Both the position numbers and the translations under genes were made by a program. Positions 1 to 6,262 of a stretch of DNA of 10,837 bases are shown here, in pieces; within the stretch, counting starts at the first letter, position 1, and every line of letters begins with the position of its first letter. This DNA comes from Candidatus Saccharibacteria bacterium UBA5152 (GTDB lineage: Bacteria > Patescibacteriota > Saccharimonadia > Saccharimonadales > UBA4665), in the NCBI GenBank assembly GCA_002413755.1, contig DHXQ01000035.1, forward strand, positions 1 through 10,837, read 5' to 3'. The notes below the pieces were generated by a model. The model worked only from the letters and a program-made list of their open reading frames with translations, was not told the DNA's origin and searched no databases.

Positions 1-473
1 TCCGTGCTCTTGACACCGATGCTCTATACACCTTATGTCAAGACTACTGGCCAACAGAGGCGGCGGAATACGACGACAACTACCGCAAAAATGTCCTAAA
101 GCTCGTGCAGGAACGCCTCAAATACCTAGCTGAATTACCGGAACTGACGATATTTTTCTTCAAAGATTTACCGGTCAATCCCGAGTTGATTAGCGGTAAT
201 AAACAGCTCAAAAAGTTCACCCCCGAAGAGTTGAAGGGCTGGCTGACGACCGCGCGCGATTCACTCGCCGCTAGCGACTTCAGTGTCGACGACCTAACCG
301 CCAGGCTCAACGATCTCCTCGAAACCACCGGCCAAAAGCCCGGCGTCCTGTTCAGCCTGATCCGGATTGCCAGCACGCAGGCTCAATCCAGCCCCGGCCT
401 GGCCGACAGCCTGACTGTTCTCGGCAAAGACCGCAGCCTGGCGCGCATCGACGCCCAGCTAGCAGCGCTCTAA
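1..473 (+). CDS. gltX: Glutamyl-tRNA synthetase, C-terminal part (5' end outside window)
   Basis: Charges tRNA-Glu (or tRNA-Glx) with glutamate in the cytoplasm. Reading from base 3, the frame is open from the window edge to TAA at 471-473, giving the last 156 residues. They are all alpha-helical and carry features of the class I GluRS anticodon-binding domain: the stretch around FFFKDLPVNPELI, a lysine-rich segment followed by TPEELKGWL, a second helix bundle (TARLNDLLETTG), then KPGVLFSLIRIA, which matches the G-x-x-(F/L)-xx-lR-(i/v)A region near the C-terminus of GluRS, and a tail ending ALGK-like (LGKDRSLARIDAQL). The HIGH and KMSKS motifs would lie upstream and cannot be checked. The first in-frame start codon (GTG at 105) is internal, not the real start. 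Identification is by family recognition of this domain only; GlnRS is less likely because its C-terminal half is beta-barrel. Confidence 0.85.
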   Translation, partial: RALDTDALYTLCQDYWPTEAAEYDDNYRKNVLKLVQERLKYLAELPELTIFFFKDLPVNPELISGNKQLKKFTPEELKGWLTTARDSLAASDFSVDDLTARLNDLLETTGQKPGVLFSLIRIASTQAQSSPGLADSLTVLGKDRSLARIDAQLAAL

Positions 474-496
474 ATATTGTAGTAATTCATCCTTTT

Positions 497-694
497 GGAC
501 CCATATCATTTCAGGATATGGGCTCCTCGTCGGAACATGATTGCGAGTAAACTCGCATCACATTCCTGCCTCGGAACTCATCAGTACGAATACACATTCG
601 TATTTACTACATGGGGTGGGGCTGCTCGGTCGGGGAGAGGTGGTGTCAGCTGGATGCCAACGTCACTTCTCACCCGACGCGAGCAGCCACCCCA
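497..694. other. Gene-free convergent region with four successive inverted repeats; possible structured RNA or terminator cluster
   Basis: The 240 bp between the ends of gltX (473) and the minus-strand membrane gene (714) hold no credible gene but four foldable blocks. (1) 497-507 pairs with 515-526 (GGA-CCCATATC with GATATGGG-c-TCC, 7-nt loop). (2) 532-566: GGAA/TTCC, then TGA/TCA and TGCGAG/CTCGCA around a TAAA loop, with a symmetric CA/CA internal loop. (3) 585-591 pairs with 596-602 (TACGAAT/ATTCGTA, loop ACAC). (4) A long arm, 612-642 with 664-694: TGGGGTGG/CCACCCCA, CTGCTCG/CGAGCAG, GTCGGG/CCCGAC, GAGAGGTG/CACTTCTC (one G-T), interrupted only by a 2-nt and a 1-nt bulge. No long U-tract follows any hairpin on either strand, so none is a standard intrinsic terminator. 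I could not match SRP RNA, RNase P RNA, tmRNA, 6S or a hammerhead core. Strand is undetermined. Confidence 0.5.
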
Positions 695-713
695 CGGGGC
701 CCTATCTTTCGTC

Positions 714-1700
714 TTACGCCAAACCTTGTACCACGACGATCGTCATGAACAGCGTCCAGAAAACTGTCCCGACAATGAGTGTCGCCTTAGCGAAGAAGGC
801 CGTCAGCATCGATGTCCAGTGATTGTTGTAGGCAAGCCTGACACACAATGTCGACATCAGAAGTATTCCGCAGACCGGCATAAGCCAGAAGATCGGCACG
901 CAGAAATACTCCATGAATGGCACTACGTAGGTATTGACCGAGGCTATGTAGCTCCCCTTGAAGTCCACACCTGTCTTCAGCATCGGCAGACTTAAGTAGA
1001 ATCGCGCAACCCAGTAGCCAGACACCGAGAACACGGACAGCGACATCAGCGTTCCAACAATAGTCTGGAATGCTATATGCCCGGCAGTACACATCAGGCT
1101 GTTGGCCCGAGTCAGCACCGACGTCCGAGACACTTCCTTCAGAAGAGCCTTGCAGAGAGTGTAGTGCTCGACTTTCTCGCCCCATTGGACAATGGGGTAG
1201 AGATGTGGCTTGTTCGACTCGTCTTCGTAGGCGTACAGCGCCATGAAGCCCAGCTTTTCGTCACCAGACCAGATCTGGACCGATGAATCATCGAATCCGG
1301 TCATTCGGAAGAATGCGAGCAGGATTTCTGCCGCTTCGGGTGTCATGGGCTCGGCCAACGGTGTAGCGATCCACGAATCCTGACTCGGATACGGGCTGAT
1401 GTAACCGTCGACCTCCCTGAGAAACAATGTGCGGGTTGCCCGGATGACCAGTGCGCCGGCCTCGAAATCCGTGCACTCATTGGCAATGCCGGCGAGAGCG
1501 GCTCTGATACGTGCCACTTCCTGACGCCTTTCGAGCTCCCGGACGGGGCCGATGAAGCCTCCTGCTTCGAGCTTGGCAATTCCGTCTTCAGCCGATGTGT
1601 CGACGTTGAGGAACGCTTCGTCAGCCGCTTGCTTCTTCAGGATCTCAGGCCGAGCATCGAACTCTTCGTCAGGGACAACAAGAAGATTGATGGTAATCAT
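714..1700 (-). CDS. Hypothetical protein with soluble N-terminal domain and three C-terminal membrane helices
   Basis: Product of 328 aa that I do not recognise. Residues 1-190 are soluble and acidic, with a helical part (about 38-78) and a mixed alpha/beta part (about 80-185, containing DGYISPYPSQDSW and SVQIWSGDEKLGFMALYAYED, which looks like beta strands). Three hydrophobic segments follow at about 207-234, 258-288 and 298-325, so the C-terminus is in or at the membrane and the soluble domain probably faces the cytoplasm (no signal peptide). The start is ATG at 1700 because GGAGG lies 7 bases upstream; an in-frame ATG at 1784 sits only about 8 nt after the predicted transcript start and has no ribosome binding site. 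Expression is probably driven by the consensus promoter at 1799-1828, giving a leader of about 90 nt. Convergent with gltX. Role unknown. Confidence 0.8.
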   Translation of the reverse strand: MITINLLVVPDEEFDARPEILKKQAADEAFLNVDTSAEDGIAKLEAGGFIGPVRELERRQEVARIRAALAGIANECTDFEAGALVIRATRTLFLREVDGYISPYPSQDSWIATPLAEPMTPEAAEILLAFFRMTGFDDSSVQIWSGDEKLGFMALYAYEDESNKPHLYPIVQWGEKVEHYTLCKALLKEVSRTSVLTRANSLMCTAGHIAFQTIVGTLMSLSVFSVSGYWVARFYLSLPMLKTGVDFKGSYIASVNTYVVPFMEYFCVPIFWLMPVCGILLMSTLCVRLAYNNHWTSMLTAFFAKATLIVGTVFWTLFMTIVVVQGLA

Positions 1701-1785
1701 GATTCTGCCTCCGTTTGGACGGGCGAATGAGGGGTGGGTAAGACTATGACCGACAGGTACGTACAGAACGTATGCATGATACATT

Positions 1786-1897
1786 TGTAACAGAAGATAT
1801 TATACAATTTTATGAGCTAGATTGTCAATCTTAGGTCATGCTTATTGACCCTGTTACACGAACTTCAGTTTCAAGCCCTGACGATTACTTGTTACAA
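1786..1897. repeat. Three TGTTACA/TGTAACA elements between divergent genes (candidate operators)
   Basis: TGTAACAG occurs at 1786-1793, its exact inverse CTGTTACA at 1851-1858, and a third copy inside the palindrome TTGTTACAA at 1889-1897. The first overlaps the predicted start of the minus-strand gene, the second lies upstream of its -35 box, and the third overlaps the candidate -10 box of the DUF3048 gene. Positions are seen directly; operator function is inferred. Confidence 0.4.
1799..1828 (-). promoter_or_regulatory. Consensus sigma-70-type promoter for the minus-strand membrane protein gene
   Basis: On the minus strand TTGACA (1828-1823) and TATAAT (1804-1799) are both perfect and separated by 18 bp. 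The predicted start is near 1792, about 90 nt before the ATG at 1700. The promoter is flanked by the 8-bp inverted repeat TGTAACAG (1786-1793) / CTGTTACA (1851-1858), which would place a regulator at the start site and upstream of the -35 box. Confidence 0.75.
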
Positions 1898-1898
1898 T
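1870..1898 (+). promoter_or_regulatory. Candidate promoter for the DUF3048 gene
   Basis: TTCAAG at 1870-1875 and TACAAT at 1893-1898 are separated by 17 bp. The predicted start near 1905 gives a leader of about 46 nt ending in a GGGG (1938-1941), a weak Shine-Dalgarno before the ATG at 1951. The -35 match is poor, so confidence is moderate. Confidence 0.4.
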
Positions 1899-1950
1899 AG
1901 TGCTAATGATAAAACAAAGAGGGATTCTCTATAACGTGGGGCCAAATTAG

Positions 1951-3327
1951 ATGATTGAAGATTTCAAGAAGCCAGAGCCTAAGCCGCGAGTGACACTCGA
2001 CTCATCCGAAGAACAGGCGAGTGCCCAGCCCGCATTCCGCACGCCCGAAGAGGTCGCCGGATCTGGTAACACGTTTGGATCGGCGCCATACAGCGCTGAG
2101 CCGCCCGCACCGACTGCTCTCGACGACGCTGACGGCGATCACACGCTACCCGAGCACGCTGACGGCGGCAAACGGGGAAAGGGACCGGGCAAGACCGTCC
2201 GCTTATTCGGTAAATGGCCCGTATCCCGCAAGAAACTTATCATCATTATTATTCTGATCGTTGTCCTGCTGGCGGGGGGCGCGACAGCCTACGCCCTGAC
2301 ACGCAAATCGGCACCCGCACCCATCAAGAAACCCGTCGTCAAAGCTGCAGTCGTCGCGCCCCCCGCGCCCAAGCCCATCACATCGCCCCTGACAGGCAAC
2401 ACTGTCACTGCCGACCAGAGTAAGTATCCCGTTATCGGTGCCATGATCGAAAACAGCTCCGACGCCCGCCCGCAATCCGGGCTCAAGGACGCCGGCGTGG
2501 TCTACGAAGCCATCGCAGAAGCCGGCATTACCCGCTTCTTGGCACTCTATCAGGAAGCCCGGCCCGGCAATATCGGTCCGATCCGTAGTTCCCGCCCGTA
2601 TTACCTCGACTGGGCAATGAGCGTTGATGCCAGCTACGCCCACGTTGGTGGCAGCCCGGACGCACTGGCGCGCATCAAATCGATCAACGTCAAAGACATG
2701 GACCAGTTCTTTAACCCGTCCGCTTATCACCGCATCACCACTCGGTATGCTCCGCACAATGTCTACACCAGTGTCCAACAGTTGGTCGACCTGGCGGCCA
2801 GCAAAGGCTGGACCAGCAGTAGCTTCACACCGTTTACCCGCAAAGCCGATATGCCATACAAAACTCCAGAAACCACCACCACGACCGTCAACGGCAAACC
2901 AGTCACGACCCCAAAGGTCGGTAGCGAAACCCGCCCGCCCGCCAACAGTATCGATTTCTCTATCTCCAGCGAATTCTATAGCGTCCACTATGATTACGAC
3001 GCTGCCACCAACCTCTACAAGCGCAACGAGGGCGGGGCACCGCACATGGACGCCGACAGTAACACCCAGCTAACACCCAAAGTCGTCATCGCCCTGGTCA
3101 TGCCATACAGCCTGATGTCCGACGGCTACCACTCACAATACAACACCCAGGGTTCGGGCAAGATGTACGTCTTCCAGGATGGCACCATCACCACTGGCAC
3201 CTGGACAAAGGGCGAACCGCAGAGCCAATTCGAATTCAAGACTGATGCCGGTAAACCTATCGCCCTGGACGCCGGCCAAACCTGGATCTCTGTCGTTGCC
3301 GATGCGGGCAAAGTCACCTACAAATAG
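1951..3327 (+). CDS. Membrane-anchored DUF3048 domain protein (YerB-like)
   Basis: Product of 458 aa. Residues 1-90 form a disordered, acidic, proline-rich cytoplasmic tail ending in a basic stretch (VSRKK). One membrane helix follows at about 95-116 (isoleucine/leucine run, then LAGGATAYAL), so the rest is extracytoplasmic after a Pro/Ala/Lys linker (117-142). From about 143 the sequence matches the DUF3048 N-terminal domain: SPLTG, YPVIGAMIENS..ARPQSGL, VVYEAIAEAGITRFLALY, IGPIRSSRPYYLDWA, then AHVGGSPDAL and the hydrophobic/aromatic continuation. The C-terminal half (about 340-458: ALVMPY...YHSQYNTQGSGKMYVFQDG...GKP..LDAGQTWISVV) matches the second DUF3048 domain. B. subtilis YerB, a lipoprotein, is the best known relative; the biochemical role of the family is not established. 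The long cytoplasmic tail and membrane helix replace the lipoprotein signal. Weak ribosome binding site (GGGG). Confidence 0.9.
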   Translation: MIEDFKKPEPKPRVTLDSSEEQASAQPAFRTPEEVAGSGNTFGSAPYSAEPPAPTALDDADGDHTLPEHADGGKRGKGPGKTVRLFGKWPVSRKKLIIIIILIVVLLAGGATAYALTRKSAPAPIKKPVVKAAVVAPPAPKPITSPLTGNTVTADQSKYPVIGAMIENSSDARPQSGLKDAGVVYEAIAEAGITRFLALYQEARPGNIGPIRSSRPYYLDWAMSVDASYAHVGGSPDALARIKSINVKDMDQFFNPSAYHRITTRYAPHNVYTSVQQLVDLAASKGWTSSSFTPFTRKADMPYKTPETTTTTVNGKPVTTPKVGSETRPPANSIDFSISSEFYSVHYDYDAATNLYKRNEGGAPHMDADSNTQLTPKVVIALVMPYSLMSDGYHSQYNTQGSGKMYVFQDGTITTGTWTKGEPQSQFEFKTDAGKPIALDAGQTWISVVADAGKVTYK

Positions 3328-3343
3328 CGTCATCCAATCCGTC

Positions 3344-3378
3344 TCAATATTGATAAATATTGACAAAAGTGATATAAT
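3344..3378 (+). promoter_or_regulatory. AT-rich promoter with a palindromic operator-like element
   Basis: TTGATA (3350-3355) and a perfect TATAAT (3373-3378) are 17 bp apart, predicting a start near 3385 and a leader of about 90 nt for the gene at 3474. The -35 box is buried in TCAATATTGA (3344-3353, a perfect 10-bp palindrome) followed immediately by TAAATATTGA (3354-3363). Together they form an 8-bp inverted repeat with a GATA centre and a tandem 10-bp repeat, one helical turn apart. A repressor bound here would block the promoter. A second TTGACA (3360-3365) lies only 7 bp from the -10. Confidence 0.6.
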
Positions 3379-3436
3379 AATCTCGTTTTGTTGAGCACTA
3401 CAAAGAAATTTGCAGCTGTCTCCAGGTACCTTAACC

Positions 3437-3451
3437 GTGGCAACCCGCCAC
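3437..3451 (+). other. Small leader hairpin upstream of the ribosome binding site
   Basis: GTGGC (3437-3441) and GCCAC (3447-3451) pair around a 5-nt AACCC loop. The hairpin ends 11 nt before the AAGGAG Shine-Dalgarno (3463-3468). It may be incidental; any effect on translation is inference. Confidence 0.25.
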
Positions 3452-3473
3452 CAACTGACCCGAAGGAGCTTCC

Positions 3474-3830
3474 GTGGGTGCTGCATTGCACGTCTTCGAC
3501 TGGCTCTGCCTGTGGGTAGCGTTCGTCGGCTCATTGTTCACCAGCCGCCAGGCCATCCGATGGTTCATTATGGGCGGCGAGATCGCATTGTCCAGACTGG
3601 TCCTTGGCATCCTGCTGCCGATCATCTGCGCCTGGATTCCGCCGACCACCTACGCCCACCCACCAGTGGAAATGTTCGTCGCGTACTTCGTTGCGGTGAT
3701 CCTGCTGTATATCTACCTCGCGGGGCGCGCAGTATTCTTCGGCCTACGCTGGCTGATAGGCGCCCGGCGCTACCCGCGCACACTGAAAAGCGCGCACCGA
3801 GACCGCCCGACCAAGGGCGAGGAAGTGTGA
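3474..3830 (+). CDS. Small hypothetical membrane protein with three hydrophobic segments
   Basis: Product of 118 aa, not recognised. Hydrophobic segments lie at about 6-24, 36-57 and 66-92, and the C-terminal 25 residues are strongly basic then acidic (ARRYPRTLKSAHRDRPTKGEEV), most simply cytoplasmic under the positive-inside rule. The start is GTG at 3474, chosen because AAGGAG (3463-3468) sits 5 nt upstream, a good Shine-Dalgarno; no suitable ATG exists near it. The segment 53-66 (WIPPTTYAHPPVEM) is a Pro/Thr-rich loop between helices 2 and 3. Size and topology recall small phage-type membrane proteins, but nothing nearby supports a prophage. It has its own regulated-looking promoter, so it is probably monocistronic. 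Function unknown. Confidence 0.75.
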   Translation: MGAALHVFDWLCLWVAFVGSLFTSRQAIRWFIMGGEIALSRLVLGILLPIICAWIPPTTYAHPPVEMFVAYFVAVILLYIYLAGRAVFFGLRWLIGARRYPRTLKSAHRDRPTKGEEV

Positions 3831-3911
3831 CGTACAGCTCAACAAGACGAGGCCACGCGGTATGGCTACAGTGCCAGTTTCGCTCCGGCGAGACCAAGCA
3901 CCTACCGCAAA

Positions 3912-3969
3912 ACCCTGACCCCACTCACTCACGTGAGTTTCGCGCAAGCGATTAAGGACAAGTCAGGGT
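3912..3969. terminator. Nested hairpin between convergent genes, possible bidirectional terminator
   Basis: ACCCTGAC (3912-3919) pairs with GTCAGGGT (3962-3969). Inside lie ACTCACGTGAGT (3927-3938, a perfect palindrome) and TCGC-GCAA-GCGA (3940-3951, a stem capped by a GNRA-type GCAA loop), so the RNA could form a three-way junction. It is followed by ATTTTC on the plus strand and by TTTTGC on the minus strand, both weak U-tracts. Placement between the gene ending at 3830 and the one ending at 4002 fits a shared terminator. The remaining bases of 3831-4001 show no gene. Confidence 0.4.
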
Positions 3970-4001
3970 ATTTTCATGCCCGCACATTTTAGCCCGCACA
4001 T

Positions 4002-4571
4002 TTATCTCGTACACACTAGTAGCTTCTGCATACAACGAAACAGCTCCCAACTATCTTTTTTGTACTCATAACTGAACAATTTCCAGAGCACTTCGGCGTC
4101 GTCATAGGCGCGATGGCGGTTGGCGACTGTGACGCCCATCCGTTCAATAACTTTATCCAATCCGTGACGGGCCTGATCAGGATATAACCTTCGGTCGAGC
4201 CGAACTGAACACAGCCGATCCATGTTAAATGACCGGCCCGTGCGTGCGAATTCCTGCTTGATAAAACCATAATCAAATTGCACCGAGTGGGCCACAAAAA
4301 TAGCGCCGTCGAACATATCTTCCAGCTCATCCGCAATGTCCGCAAAGGTTGGCTGGTGCGCCACCATCCGGTTGGAAATGCCCGTTAACTTAGTGATGAA
4401 GTAGGGGATCGGTTGCTCGGGATCGAGCAGCTGGCTGAAACGGCGGGTGATCTCGCCGTTCTCGACGCGTAGGGCGCCGATCTCAGTAATCCGCGAATCG
4501 CGGGCGCTGCCGCCAGTGGTTTCGATGTCAATAAACACGAAGGGCCGGTGATTGAATGTTGTCTGTGTCAT
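4002..4571 (-). CDS. DnaQ/PolC-type 3'-5' exonuclease domain protein
   Basis: Product of 189 aa, essentially a stand-alone DEDDh exonuclease domain that removes nucleotides from DNA 3' ends using two metal ions. All catalytic motifs are visible: Exo I FIDIETTG (D15, E17), Exo II AHSVQFDYGFI (D100), and Exo III HRAYDDA (H153, D158). The L-(S/T)GIS segment (62-66, LTGIS) typical of the DnaQ/PolC epsilon branch is present. No helicase, BRCT or polymerase domain is attached. The start has AAAGGA about 7 nt upstream. It lies 12 nt after the stop of the Y-family polymerase gene and is read in the same direction, so the two are almost certainly co-transcribed. It could be the genome's only epsilon-like proofreading subunit or a dedicated partner of the translesion polymerase; the sequence alone cannot decide. 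Assignment to the family is very secure. Confidence 0.93.
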   Translation of the reverse strand: MTQTTFNHRPFVFIDIETTGGSARDSRITEIGALRVENGEITRRFSQLLDPEQPIPYFITKLTGISNRMVAHQPTFADIADELEDMFDGAIFVAHSVQFDYGFIKQEFARTGRSFNMDRLCSVRLDRRLYPDQARHGLDKVIERMGVTVANRHRAYDDAEVLWKLFSYEYKKDSWELFRCMQKLLVCTR

Positions 4572-4583
4572 AAGTATTCCTTT

Positions 4584-5969
4584 CTACGCTCGCTTCAGCA
4601 ATAAGTCAAAATATTCCGTGCCGCCAAAGGGTATTTTCTGTTTGACGTGCTTGGTACCGGTCAGGGTATCGGCCGAATGGACGGTAAATGAGCCGTAGAA
4701 GTCATTAATGCCGTCGGTAGCCCGGGTCAGGTCATCGAGCTTGACGGCGTCCTCCAGCATGCTCAGCTGACCGCGGGTCGACGGCGTCAGCTGGTACAGA
4801 TAGATGCCGATGATCTGGACCTTCATGTGCGCCGGGCGCTTGTCGAAGAGCAGCGCTACCTGGGCCCAGATATCTCGATCGCTATAGATCGTCGTCTTGA
4901 GCATCTGCTTGGCGCGCCAGCCGCCGCCAGCGCTGAAACCCATCCAGACGCAGATGCCGCGAGCCTCGACGCCGCGGTAGCGCAGCTTCGTGCCGACGGT
5001 TTCAGTCAGGTAATGCATGCAGGAGCGCAGGTAATCGTCGTTCTCCGACGGCGCGCGCACCACCCATTGCCGGCCAACCATGCTGATGTGCGTGGTATAG
5101 TCATCGACTTCGAAGCCGCGCAGCCGTTCGTGCCAGTGCAGGCCATTGATGCTCTGAAACACTTGTTTGCGCAGCAGGTCGTCAGGAGCTGCCAAAAAGT
5201 CCAGTGGTGTCCGGATGCCGTACATCCGCAAGCGAGTGCCGTAGCCGTCGGCGATGCCGCTGAGATCCTGCAGGTCCATACCGCGGTAGGTATCCACCAG
5301 GTTCGTGTGGTCAAGTACATCCAGCCCGTCGGGCTTGTGCAGCCCGGCCGCCGTCTTGGCCAGAAAGCGGTTGGTACCGATACCGATGTTGGTACGCATC
5401 CATTTGCCAACATCCTGTTTCATGCGCCGCTTGATCTCCGTGCCGATATCTGCCAGCGAGCGGTTATTGACCAGCCGGGTGTCGTGAAAATCAATCACAC
5501 CCTCGTCGATACTCTTCATCTTAAAATTGGGTGAGTAGGACTTCATGATCCGCATCAGATTTTGGTACATGAAGGTATATTTGGACGGGTCAGTCTCGAG
5601 GATAATGAACTCCGGACAGATCTCCATGGCTTCGCTCTTGCGCATGCCAACTTTGATCCCCAGCGCCTTGGCCTCGTAACTAGCGGCGATCACGCAGCAC
5701 TGCGGGCTGACGCGGTTGGTGACGCCCATTGGGCGGCCACGCAGATTGGGCCAGGCTTGCTGCTCAGCGCTGGCAAAGGCCGAATTGAGGTCAATATGCA
5801 TCACTTGGGGTGACTCAGTATTCAGGCGGTAGGTCTTCCAGTCCGGCCAGGCAGCGCTGGGCGGGGCAGTCCGGGCATCCGCTCGCGTCGGGTGAGCCGC
5901 TGGGCCAGTGACCGGAGTTGATGCCACGGGGGCGGCTATGTCCGCCAGGGACATCATCGGGCGGCTCAT
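4584..5969 (-). CDS. Y-family translesion DNA polymerase (UmuC/DinB-like)
   Basis: Product of 461 aa; copies damaged DNA with low fidelity. Palm and finger motifs are intact: HIDLNSAFASAEQ (catalytic D60), VIAASYEAKALGIKVGM (finger arginine/tyrosine region), KSIDEGVIDF (catalytic D155, E156), and NIGIGTNRFLAKTAAGLHKPDGL (palm). F65 aligns with the steric gate (F13 of E. coli DinB, Y11 of UmuC), while the preceding position is A64 instead of an aromatic. A helix-hairpin-helix-like thumb follows (LSGIADGYGTRLRMYGI). QLSML at 401-405 resembles a beta-clamp motif, placed about 60 residues from the end as in UmuC, followed by AVKLDDLTRATDGIN and a basic, glycine-containing tail as in UmuC/UvrX-type enzymes. 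There is a Pro/Ala-rich extension of 57 residues before the first motif. The start at 5969 overlaps the upstream stop (ATGA) and has GAGG 7 nt before it. Confidence 0.93.
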   Translation of the reverse strand: MSRPMMSLADIAAPVASTPVTGPAAHPTRADARTAPPSAAWPDWKTYRLNTESPQVMHIDLNSAFASAEQQAWPNLRGRPMGVTNRVSPQCCVIAASYEAKALGIKVGMRKSEAMEICPEFIILETDPSKYTFMYQNLMRIMKSYSPNFKMKSIDEGVIDFHDTRLVNNRSLADIGTEIKRRMKQDVGKWMRTNIGIGTNRFLAKTAAGLHKPDGLDVLDHTNLVDTYRGMDLQDLSGIADGYGTRLRMYGIRTPLDFLAAPDDLLRKQVFQSINGLHWHERLRGFEVDDYTTHISMVGRQWVVRAPSENDDYLRSCMHYLTETVGTKLRYRGVEARGICVWMGFSAGGGWRAKQMLKTTIYSDRDIWAQVALLFDKRPAHMKVQIIGIYLYQLTPSTRGQLSMLEDAVKLDDLTRATDGINDFYGSFTVHSADTLTGTKHVKQKIPFGGTEYFDLLLKRA

Positions 5970-6262
5970 GCCGCTACCTCGTCATCAAAGTTATCAAACA
6001 CCTCGATAACGCTGACCAGCGTCCAGGTCAGCATCTCCGCATCGAACTCGATGCGGTAATTATTACTACCGTCGCTCACGTGAAAGACGTGGATCATCCG
6101 CTTGCCCTGGGTCGTCGGGTGGCGCAGTGCCAGCTCGATCAATTCAATGTCACGCGTGCCCCAGCGCATCCGCACCGGCACGCACAGTGAGCTGATATCG
6201 CCGTAGCGCCGAAAGACGACGACAATATCAACACGCTCATTTATCTCTATAGTTGGGTTCAT
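5966..6262 (-). CDS. Small unknown protein translationally coupled to the Y-family polymerase
   Basis: Product of 98 aa, not recognised. It is mostly alternating hydrophobic/polar, suggesting a beta-rich fold (VDIVVVFRRYG, MIHVFHVSDGSNNYRIEFD, WTLVSVIEVFD), with an acidic tail. ATG at 6262 is preferred over a GTG at 6280 because GAGG precedes it by 6 nt. The last codon overlaps the polymerase start by 4 nt (ATGA), implying translational coupling and roughly matched synthesis. In Firmicutes, a small YolD protein of about 110 aa commonly precedes the UvrX/YqjW Y-family polymerase. The position and size here are analogous, but I see no clear YolD sequence motifs, so homology is not claimed. It may be an accessory or regulatory subunit of the polymerase. 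Confidence 0.8.
   Translation of the reverse strand: MNPTIEINERVDIVVVFRRYGDISSLCVPVRMRWGTRDIELIELALRHPTTQGKRMIHVFHVSDGSNNYRIEFDAEMLTWTLVSVIEVFDNFDDEVAA

Noticed and set aside
497..694. Hammerhead ribozyme, SRP RNA or tmRNA
   Set aside because: A CTGATGA occurs on the minus strand, but no correctly placed GAAA or stem II; no GGAAGCAG-type SRP core and no tRNA-like ends were seen.
495..995. Plus-strand 166-codon frame
   Set aside because: Overlaps the hairpin region and the minus-strand membrane gene; composition is rich in His, Arg and Cys with no domain pattern.
2203..3045. Minus-strand 280-codon frame opposite the DUF3048 gene
   Set aside because: It is the mirror of a well-recognised gene, has low-complexity Gly/Val/Asp composition and no ribosome binding site.
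4827..5534. Plus-strand 235-codon frame opposite the polymerase
   Set aside because: The opposite strand encodes intact Y-family motifs; this frame has no recognisable features.
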